64,000 nt of DNA. It comes from Sphingomonas sp. Leaf9 (GTDB lineage Bacteria; Pseudomonadota; Alphaproteobacteria; Sphingomonadales; Sphingomonadaceae). The position numbers were made by a program, and so were the translations under genes. The first letter of the stretch is position 1. Each line of letters begins with the position of its first letter. Below, one piece after another: positions 44,783 to 52,097 of the stretch. The notes under the pieces were generated by a model. The model saw nothing but the letters and a program-made list of their open reading frames with translations. It was not told where the DNA came from and made no database searches. The stretch lies in the NCBI RefSeq assembly GCF_001421355.1, contig NZ_LMKC01000003.1:496164-560163 (forward strand), written 5' to 3'.

Positions 44783-45744
44783 GGAACCAGTCCTCCGGGA
44801 AAAGCGCACAAGGTGAGCACCGCGATGTTGAATGCCAGCAGGATAAGCGCGGTCGGCCACTGCACGCGGATGACGCCGAACCGGTCGCGCAGTTCGAGGA
44901 CGGCGGCCGGGACCATGTTGAAGTTGGCTGCCATCGGCGTCATCAGCGTACCACAGAACCCCGACAACATGCCGAGCGCAGCGACGATCGCCGGATCACC
45001 GCCAAACTGGCGAATGACGATCGGCAGGCCGATCCCGGCGGTCATGATCGGAAAGGCGGCAAAGGCATTGCCCATCACCATCGTGAACAGCGCCATGCCG
45101 ACACAGTAGGCGATGGTGGCGACGAGCGGCGTGTCGAGCGCGACGAGGCCGACCACCCCGTCCGCCACCACCCTGCCCACGCCGGCCAGCGCGAAGACAC
45201 CGCCCAGCGCCGCCAGCATCTGCGGCAGCACCATCGCCCACCCGATCGCATCGACCAGCCGCCGCGCCTCTGCCACCGGCGCGGAACGCGGCGGACGGGT
45301 GAGGTACATGGCGAGCAGCAGCGCGACGACCGCACCGGCGGTCAGCGCGACCAGCGTCACCTGCTTCGGCTCGATCGCGGCAAACTCTGCGATGCGTCCG
45401 TCGCCGATCGACAGCGTCCCGGCCAGCGTCACCGCCGGTATCGCCAGCGCGGGCACGAACAGCCAGTTGCCGAGGCGCGATCCCTGCCCGGCCTGTGCTG
45501 GTGCATCGCTGCCGGCGGGCGGCGACGGGCGGAGTCCCCGGGTTGCCAGCCCGACCATGACGAGGACGAGGCAACCGTTCAGCAGGTCCGGCAACCATGG
45601 CCCGGCCCCGAGCAGGACGGCGAACACACCCCAGAAGCCGGTGTTGCGCCACCGCGTCGGCTCGGTTCGATCGAGCGCATGATGGGCCGCGACCGCCGCC
45701 GGTAGAGTCGCCGCCGCGATGCCCAGCGCATCCAGCCCGATCAC
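44779..45744 (-). CDS. DUF979 membrane protein, predicted 5-oxoproline transporter subunit
   Basis: 321 residues, about nine hydrophobic transmembrane helices. Conserved-looking stretches are FTMVMGNAFAAFPIMTAGIG and GMLSGFCGTLMTPMAANFNM. GTG 45744 overlaps the DUF969 stop (GTGA). DUF969 and DUF979 proteins occur as a pair beside 5-oxoprolinase genes and are annotated as a 5-oxoproline transporter by context; direct biochemical proof is limited. Confidence 0.88.
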   Translation of the reverse strand: MIGLDALGIAAATLPAAVAAHHALDRTEPTRWRNTGFWGVFAVLLGAGPWLPDLLNGCLVLVMVGLATRGLRPSPPAGSDAPAQAGQGSRLGNWLFVPALAIPAVTLAGTLSIGDGRIAEFAAIEPKQVTLVALTAGAVVALLLAMYLTRPPRSAPVAEARRLVDAIGWAMVLPQMLAALGGVFALAGVGRVVADGVVGLVALDTPLVATIAYCVGMALFTMVMGNAFAAFPIMTAGIGLPIVIRQFGGDPAIVAALGMLSGFCGTLMTPMAANFNMVPAAVLELRDRFGVIRVQWPTALILLAFNIAVLTLCAFPGGLVP

Positions 45745-46406
45745 GCGCGACGCTTCAGGCGGCGGTCGAGCAGCAGCAGCCGCACACCATGGATGACGAA
45801 CGCGGCGATCGCGGTCGGGATCGCCCAGACCGCCACGTCGAGCGGCGCGACCGTCACCCCGTCCTGTTCGAGGATCGCGCGGATCAGCAGGATCGATCCG
45901 ATCGCGATGAACACGTCCTCGCCGAAGAACACGCCGATATTGTCGACGGCGGCGGCGTGCGCGCGGATATGATCGCGCGTTTCGGGATCGAGCCGACGAT
46001 GTTCGTCGCGCTCCTCCGCCCCCTCGGCCATCGGCGCGACGATCGGGCGCACCATCTGCACGTGACCGCCGAGGGAGATCAGGCCCAGCGCGGCCGTAAT
46101 CTGGCGCAGCGCGAGATAGCCGAGCAGCACCCGGCCCGTCGTCGCCCGCCGCAACCCCTGGACGATCACACGCGCCCTGCGCCGCAGCCCGGCCCGTTCC
46201 AGCAAGCCGATCGTCGGCAGCGCGAGGAACGGGATCGCAAGGAAACGCGCGTCGACGAACGCCTTGCCGATCATCGCCACGACCTCGACCGGGCCATGGC
46301 CCGCTGCCGCCGCACTGGCCAACGCGGCGACGGTGACGACGAGCAGCGGGTTCACGCCCAGCGCGAAGCCGATGATGATGATCGCGATCCCCGACAGGAC
46401 CAGCAT
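45741..46406 (-). CDS. DUF969 membrane protein, predicted 5-oxoproline transporter subunit
   Basis: 221 residues, about five to six transmembrane helices. Family segments: GFALGVNPLLVVTVAALAS, FLALPTIGLLERAGLRRRA, LGLISLGGHVQMVRPIVAPM and AVDNIGVFFGEDVFIAIGS. Partner of DUF979, overlapping it by four bases. Lies 11 bases after the winged-helix regulator gene, so all four minus-strand genes probably share one transcript. Confidence 0.88.
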   Translation of the reverse strand: MLVLSGIAIIIIGFALGVNPLLVVTVAALASAAAAGHGPVEVVAMIGKAFVDARFLAIPFLALPTIGLLERAGLRRRARVIVQGLRRATTGRVLLGYLALRQITAALGLISLGGHVQMVRPIVAPMAEGAEERDEHRRLDPETRDHIRAHAAAVDNIGVFFGEDVFIAIGSILLIRAILEQDGVTVAPLDVAVWAIPTAIAAFVIHGVRLLLLDRRLKRRA

Positions 46407-46417
46407 GCCCTATCCTC

Positions 46418-46927
46418 CTACAAGGTCGCGGCGGCGCGAGCCGCCTGGTTATACTGGCCCGACAGGCGGCGCAGCAGGTCCGCGGCTTCGGACAGATGCG
46501 GGTCGGCAGGTCCGTCGGCGACGACGACGCTGGCAAGCACCCGCTCCCGAATGTCGCGATACCGCGCGCAGAACTCGCGCCCGGCATCGGTCGCGGCCAC
46601 GAGTTTTTCCTTGCCCGCACGGTGGGTCGCGACCAGTCCGCCGCGCGCCAGCTTGCGGATGGCGTAGGTGACGAGGTGCGTATCCTCGATATCGAGGACG
46701 AGGGTAATATCCGCGATCCGCTTCGCCCGGTCGCGATGGCGGACGGTGTGCAGGATCAGCACTTCCAGCGGCGACAGCGCATGTCCGGCCGCTGCGGCAC
46801 AACGCGCGATCCACCGCTGATAGGCCGCCGCGGCGAGCGTCAGGCTGAATTCCAGCTCCGACAGCGCCGGCGCCGATCCATCGGCCAGATGCGCCGATGA
46901 TACGATGGCGCACTTGTCCCCTGCCAT
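46418..46927 (-). CDS. Winged-helix transcriptional regulator (MarR-like)
   Basis: 169 residues from ATG 46927. The central MarR-type DNA-binding domain (about 60-135) has LSPLEVLILHTVRHRDRAKR, IADITLVLDIEDTHLVTYAI as recognition helix region and a wing (GLVATHRAGKEKLV). Divergent from 5-oxoprolinase and first in its own run, so a good candidate for local, ligand-responsive control, probably through the palindrome at 46996-47016. Confidence 0.85.
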   Translation of the reverse strand: MAGDKCAIVSSAHLADGSAPALSELEFSLTLAAAAYQRWIARCAAAAGHALSPLEVLILHTVRHRDRAKRIADITLVLDIEDTHLVTYAIRKLARGGLVATHRAGKEKLVAATDAGREFCARYRDIRERVLASVVVADGPADPHLSEAADLLRRLSGQYNQAARAAATL

Positions 46928-46995
46928 GTCGACGTCCCCCTGTTGTCGGCGGAGGGTTGCGCCAGTGCGTAAATCTGTCAATCCAGTACTAACAT

Positions 46996-47016
46996 TCGTT
47001 GATAATTTATCGACGA
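46996..47016. promoter_or_regulatory. Near-perfect 21-bp palindrome, probable operator
   Basis: Half sites tcgttgataa (46996-47005) and ttatcgacga (47007-47016) are reverse complements with one mismatch and a one-base centre. It sits in the AT-rich gap between the divergent winged-helix regulator and 5-oxoprolinase, 24 bases before the latter's start. Size and symmetry fit a MarR-type dimer site. Confidence 0.6.
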
Positions 47017-47039
47017 TTCGTCTTTCAGGAGCGGTGCAC

Positions 47040-50000
47040 GTGGCAGGATGGTCTTTCTGGATCGATCGGGGCGGCACCTTTACCGATGTCGTCGCCCGCG
47101 CGCCTGACGGATCGCTGCAAACTGCCAAGCTGTTGAGCGAGAACCCCGAACGCTATGCCGATGCGGCGATCGCGGGCATCCGCATGATTCTGGCGCTTGG
47201 CGACGACGCGCCGCTGCCGGTGGAGCGCATCGACGCGGTGAAGATGGGGACGACCGTCGCGACGAACGCCCTGCTGGAGCGCAAGGGCGCGCGGACGCTG
47301 CTGGTGGTCGATCGCGGTTTTGCCGACCTGCTGGTGATCGGTGACCAGACCCGGCCACGGTTGTTCGACCTGGCCATTCATCGCCCCGCGCCGCTGTACG
47401 ACGATGTCATCGAGATTGGCGGACGGGTCGATCGCGACGGTGTCGTTGTTACACCGCTCGACGAAGCCGAAACACGCGCCCTGCTTGCCGCCAAGCGTGC
47501 AGAAGGCCTTGAGGCGGTGGCGATCGTGCTTGCCCATGGCTGGGCGCATTCGTCGATCGAGGCGCGGGTTGCCGACCTCGCCCGCCAAGCGGGCTTTGCG
47601 CAGGTGTCGGCGAGCCACGCGGTCAGCCCGCTGATCGGGCTGGTGGCGCGCGGGCGGACGACGGTGGTCGATGCCTATCTGTCGCCGGTGCTGCGGCGCT
47701 ATGTCGACCTGGTTGCAGGCGCGCTCGGCCCGGTCCCGCTGCAATTCATGCAGTCGAGCGGCGGACTGGCCGATGCGCAGGCGTTTCAGGGCAAGGATGC
47801 GATCCTGTCCGGTCCCGCCGGTGGCGTCGTGGCGGCGGCCCGGACCGCCGAAGCCGCCGGGTTCGACCGGGTGATCGGGTTCGACATGGGTGGCACCTCC
47901 ACCGACGTCGTACTGTATGCCGGTCGGTTCGAACGGCAGCTCGACGCCGAGGTCGCCGGGGTCGAGATGCGCGTGCCGATGATGGCGATCGAAACGATCG
48001 CCGCCGGCGGCGGCTCGATCCTCCACTATGACGGGGCACGGTTCCGCGTCGGCCCCGACAGTGCGGGCGCCTGCCCTGGCCCTGCCTGCTATCGACGGGG
48101 CGGGCCGCTGACCGTGACCGACGCCAACATATTGGTCGGCAAGGTTCAGCCTGCCTATTTTCCCGCCGTGTTCGGGCCAAACGGCGACGCACCGCTCGAT
48201 AGCGAGGCGGCGCGGCTTGGCTTTGCCGCGCTGGCCGCCGCGATCGGCGGGGAAGATCCGCGCATCGTCGCGGAGGGGTTTCTGGAAGTCGCGGTCGCGC
48301 AGATGGCCGCCGCGATCAAGCGCGTTGCGCTGGAACGCGGTCAGGACGTCACCACTTTCGCGCTGCAATGTTTCGGCGGTGCGGGCGGCCAACACGCCTG
48401 TCGTGTCGCCGAGACACTGGGGATGCGCACCGTCCTGATCCATCCCTTTGCCGGCGTGCTGTCGGCCTATGGCATGGGGTTGGCCGACAAGGTCGCGATC
48501 CGCCAGCGTTCGGTCGAGCTTCCGCTGGGCGCGCCGCTGGATGATCTTGTCGCCATGCTTGGCGCGGAGGCGGAGCAGGAAGTCGGCCCGGGGGGCCGGC
48601 AGGTGGCGACCGTGTACCTGCGCTATGCCGGCACCGATACCGCGCTGGCCGTCGACCGGGCCGATGTTGCTGCGATGCGTACTGCGTTCGAGGCTGCCCA
48701 TCGCGCCCGGTTCGGCTTTATCAGCCCGGATCGCGCCATCGTCATCGAGAGCGTGGTGGTCGAGGCGGTCGTCGCGGGCGAACCGGTCACACCCCCGCCC
48801 CTGCCCCCGCGGGACGGCGGACTGCCCGCGCCGCTCGATCATGTCACCGTCTGGACCGCTGGGGCTGAGCATCGCACGCCGGTGCATGACCGCGCAGGCC
48901 TGCGCCCCGGTGACCGCATTATTGGCCCGGCACTGATCCGGGAAGCGATCGCGACGACGATGGTCGAGCCAGGCTGGACGGTCTCGGTGGGCGATGGCGG
49001 CGAACTGTTGATGCGTCACCACGGCGCGGCGGCGCAGGAGGCGATCGACCCTGTCGCCGTCGATCCGGTCCAGCTCGAACTGTTCAACACCCGCTTCATG
49101 GGGATCGCCGAACGGATGGGCGTCGTGCTGCGCAATACCGCGAGCAGCGTGAACATGAAGGAGCGGCTCGATTTCTCCTGCGCGCTGTTCGACGCGGAGG
49201 GACGGTTGATCGCCAATGCGCCGCATGTCCCGGTGCATTTGGGCGCGATGGGCGAGAGCGTGCGCACCATCCTTGCCAGCCGCGGCGCGACGCTGAAGCC
49301 CGGCGATGTCGTCGCGCTCAACAACCCGTTCAACGGCGGCACCCATCTGCCCGACGTAACCGTCATCGCCCCGGTGTTCGACGAAACCGGCCGCGACATC
49401 CGCTTCTTCGTCGCCAATCGCGGCCATCATGCCGATATTGGCGGCCTGACCCCCGGATCGACCCCGCCCAATTCGCATACGCTGGAAGAGGAAGGCGTGG
49501 TGATCGACGACTTCCTGCTGGTCGATGCCGGCGACTTGCAGGAGGAGGCGTTCCGCGCCCTGCTGTCGCAGGCCCGCTACCCGGCGCGCAGCCCCGACAC
49601 GAACCTCGCCGATATCAAGGCGCAGCTCGCGGCCAATGCGACCGGCATTGCCGAACTGACCGCGCTGGTCGCCGCCAGCGGCTGGCCGGTGGTGCGGGCC
49701 TATATGGGGCATGTCATGACCCATGCCGAGCAAAGCATTCGCCGCGTCCTCACCCGGCTATCGGACGGAGCCTTCGACTATGTCATGGACGACGGCACAC
49801 CGCTCCGGGTCCGTGTGACGATCGACCGCGGGGCGCGTGCCGCAACGATCGATTTCACCGGTACCGGCGCGGCGAGCACCGGCAACTTCAACGCGCCGCC
49901 CGCCGTCACCCGCGCGGTCGTCCTCTATGCCTTTCGCTGTCTGGTGGGCGAAGACCTGCCGCTCAACGAAGGCTGTCTCCTCCCCCTGACCATCGTCATC

Positions 50001-50588
50001 GAGGACGGTTCCTTCCTGTCGCCTCCGCCCGGCAGCGCGGTGGTGGCGGGCAATACCGAAGTGAGCCAGGCCGTGTGCAACGCGCTCCTGGGAGCTTTGG
50101 GAGCATCGGCGGCAGCGCAGGGAACGATGAACAACTTCCTGTTCGGTAACGACCGGTACCAGTATTACGAGACGATCTGCGGCGGCACGGGCGCCGGTGC
50201 CCACTTCGCAGGTACTTCTGCCGTACACAGCCACATGACCAATACGCGGATCACCGACCCCGAAATTCTCGAGCATCGCTATCCCGTGCGGCTCGACCGG
50301 TTTGCGATCCGTCGTGGTTCGGGCGGGGGCGGCGCTCGACCGGGTGGTGACGGCGTGATCCGCGCGATCACCGCGCTGGAGGCGATGACGGCCACCATCG
50401 TCGCCTCCCGCCGTACGATCGCCCCGTTCGGCTTGGCCGGCGGGGCCGATGGCGCGGCCGGCACGCAACGTGTCGAGGGACAGGATGGCAGCATCCGGCA
50501 CCTGACGGGGGTCGATCAGGTCGAACTCGCGCCTGGTGATTGCTTCGTCATCGAAACGCCGGGCGGCGGCGGCTACGGCGTGCCCTGA
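47040..50588 (+). CDS. ATP-dependent 5-oxoprolinase (fused HyuA/HyuB type)
   Basis: Opens 5-oxoproline (pyroglutamate) to glutamate using ATP; hydantoinase activity is an alternative. 1182 residues. HyuA half: WIDRGGTFTDVVARAP at the N-terminus, GTTVATNALLER, GPAGGVVAAAR, GFDMGGTSTDV. HyuB half from about residue 674: VDPVQLELFNTRFMGIAERM, LNNPFNGGTHLPDVTV, FVANRGHHADIGG and a C-terminal GGGGYG. The GTG at 47040 has AGGAG eight bases upstream; GTG 47034 is alternative. Length fits eukaryote-like OPLAH rather than the PxpABC type. Confidence 0.93.
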   Translation: MAGWSFWIDRGGTFTDVVARAPDGSLQTAKLLSENPERYADAAIAGIRMILALGDDAPLPVERIDAVKMGTTVATNALLERKGARTLLVVDRGFADLLVIGDQTRPRLFDLAIHRPAPLYDDVIEIGGRVDRDGVVVTPLDEAETRALLAAKRAEGLEAVAIVLAHGWAHSSIEARVADLARQAGFAQVSASHAVSPLIGLVARGRTTVVDAYLSPVLRRYVDLVAGALGPVPLQFMQSSGGLADAQAFQGKDAILSGPAGGVVAAARTAEAAGFDRVIGFDMGGTSTDVVLYAGRFERQLDAEVAGVEMRVPMMAIETIAAGGGSILHYDGARFRVGPDSAGACPGPACYRRGGPLTVTDANILVGKVQPAYFPAVFGPNGDAPLDSEAARLGFAALAAAIGGEDPRIVAEGFLEVAVAQMAAAIKRVALERGQDVTTFALQCFGGAGGQHACRVAETLGMRTVLIHPFAGVLSAYGMGLADKVAIRQRSVELPLGAPLDDLVAMLGAEAEQEVGPGGRQVATVYLRYAGTDTALAVDRADVAAMRTAFEAAHRARFGFISPDRAIVIESVVVEAVVAGEPVTPPPLPPRDGGLPAPLDHVTVWTAGAEHRTPVHDRAGLRPGDRIIGPALIREAIATTMVEPGWTVSVGDGGELLMRHHGAAAQEAIDPVAVDPVQLELFNTRFMGIAERMGVVLRNTASSVNMKERLDFSCALFDAEGRLIANAPHVPVHLGAMGESVRTILASRGATLKPGDVVALNNPFNGGTHLPDVTVIAPVFDETGRDIRFFVANRGHHADIGGLTPGSTPPNSHTLEEEGVVIDDFLLVDAGDLQEEAFRALLSQARYPARSPDTNLADIKAQLAANATGIAELTALVAASGWPVVRAYMGHVMTHAEQSIRRVLTRLSDGAFDYVMDDGTPLRVRVTIDRGARAATIDFTGTGAASTGNFNAPPAVTRAVVLYAFRCLVGEDLPLNEGCLLPLTIVIEDGSFLSPPPGSAVVAGNTEVSQAVCNALLGALGASAAAQGTMNNFLFGNDRYQYYETICGGTGAGAHFAGTSAVHSHMTNTRITDPEILEHRYPVRLDRFAIRRGSGGGGARPGGDGVIRAITALEAMTATIVASRRTIAPFGLAGGADGAAGTQRVEGQDGSIRHLTGVDQVELAPGDCFVIETPGGGGYGVP

Positions 50589-50616
50589 GGGCCGTGCATA
50601 TCGGTCGGGGCCGGGG

Positions 50617-52044
50617 TCAGTTGTGAACCGATTCGACCAGCGCTTCGACGGCCGCTGCGGTGGTCGTCGTCACGTTGAAACGCATTCGCGATTCCACCGC
50701 CTTCGATTCGCGAAAATGCGATCCCGGCGCAGTCAGATAGCCCTTGGCCAGCATCCGTTCCGCCACAGCGGTGACGTTGACGCCGCTGCCAAGGTCGACC
50801 CACAGGAACATGCCGCCAACCGCCATCGCCGGCTGAAAGGGTGTGGATGAAAACAACTGCCGGACGACGGCGGCCTCTTCGGCGAGGCGGAGGCGGATGC
50901 GGTCGCAGCGGCGGCGAAACAGGCCTTCGTGCAGGAAGCTGTAGAGGACCCGTTCCTGGATCAGCATGTTGCCCATGCCCTGCAGCGGGCGGTACAGGCG
51001 CAGCATCGGCATGTAGCGCTCGCTGGCCACGATACAGCCGGTGCCAAGCTCCGGCGCGAGAATGTGTGACGATCCACCGACATGGATCACCCGGTCGACC
51101 TGATCGAGCACGATCAACGGCACGGTCGGCGGACCAGCGGTCGACGGTTTCAGATCGGCATAGCTCGCGTCGTCGACCAGGGTGATGTCAAACTCCGCCG
51201 CAAGTTCGATCAGCTTGCGGGCCTTGGACAGCGACAAGCTGCTGCCGGTCGGGTTGTGCAGCTGCGACATGAGGAGGAACATCCGGGGCCGATACCGTTC
51301 GCACAACAGGCGCAGCACATCGAGGTCGGGGCCATCGGGTTCACGCGGAACCCGCAATATCGCCGCGCCTTGCGCCAGCAGGGCCGAGACATGGGCAAAG
51401 GACGCCGGGTCCTCGACCACGACGAAATCCCCGTGCCGCACGAACGACCGGATGATCAGGCTCAGCCCCGCGACGCAGCCAGGCACGGTCATGATCATGC
51501 CGACGGTCGTATCGACCCCCTCGATCTGCAGCTTTTTCTGCAACTCCTCCCGCAGCGGCAGATACCCCGACGGGTCACCATAGCTTCCGAGACGCTGGCG
51601 GCTGCCCGCCACCCGTTTCAGGACCCGGCCGATTTCCTCGACCGACGAGTCGTCGTGTCGCAGGACGCCGCTGCCCGGGCAACGATCCGGCGGCAGGCCG
51701 GGATGGATCAGCTGGAACGGTGCCAGATCGACCTGCGGCGGTGCAATGGGGTCGGCCCGCGACGGGGCCGGCGCGGATACATAAAATCCAGCACCGCGTC
51801 GCACATGAACATGACCGCCTGCCACCAGCTTGTCATATGCCCGCTGTACGGTGTCCCTGCTGACCCCATGGTCGGCGGCGGTCGTACGTACCGATGGCAG
51901 CCGCTGATCGGGGGTCAGCCGACCGGCAACGATCGCTTCCGCGATGGCACGTATGATGCGGTCGACCTGACTGCCGTGCTTGCCGGTGGCATTGCCGGCA
52001 TCACCGCAACTGTCCTTGTCATTCGGGTAGGACAGGCTGGTCAT
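50617..52044 (-). CDS. MocR-type (GntR/aminotransferase) regulator lacking PLP lysine
   Basis: 475 residues. N-terminal GntR winged helix (LPSVRTTAADHGVSRDTVQR), linker, and a fold-type I aminotransferase domain with SQLHNPTGSS, the acidic VDDASYADL and a final small domain. Where MocR proteins normally have a SKxLxPxLRxG motif with the PLP-binding Lys, this one reads SSHILAPELGTG: His replaces Lys and the Arg is also lost. So PLP may not be bound covalently. Divergent by 53 bases from the M16 peptidase gene, hence likely its regulator. GTG 52077 is an alternative start. Confidence 0.9.
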   Translation of the reverse strand: MTSLSYPNDKDSCGDAGNATGKHGSQVDRIIRAIAEAIVAGRLTPDQRLPSVRTTAADHGVSRDTVQRAYDKLVAGGHVHVRRGAGFYVSAPAPSRADPIAPPQVDLAPFQLIHPGLPPDRCPGSGVLRHDDSSVEEIGRVLKRVAGSRQRLGSYGDPSGYLPLREELQKKLQIEGVDTTVGMIMTVPGCVAGLSLIIRSFVRHGDFVVVEDPASFAHVSALLAQGAAILRVPREPDGPDLDVLRLLCERYRPRMFLLMSQLHNPTGSSLSLSKARKLIELAAEFDITLVDDASYADLKPSTAGPPTVPLIVLDQVDRVIHVGGSSHILAPELGTGCIVASERYMPMLRLYRPLQGMGNMLIQERVLYSFLHEGLFRRRCDRIRLRLAEEAAVVRQLFSSTPFQPAMAVGGMFLWVDLGSGVNVTAVAERMLAKGYLTAPGSHFRESKAVESRMRFNVTTTTAAAVEALVESVHN

Positions 52045-52097
52045 ATTTTGTTGTTTTGGCCTGAAGCCACGGCGCACGCAATTGCTAATGTCGCGTC

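Noticed and set aside
47025..49733. A 902-codon open frame on the minus strand opposite 5-oxoprolinase
   Set aside because: It has no recognisable domain, is rich in Arg/His/Gln as expected for an antisense frame of GC-rich coding DNA, and lies fully opposite a clear enzyme gene.
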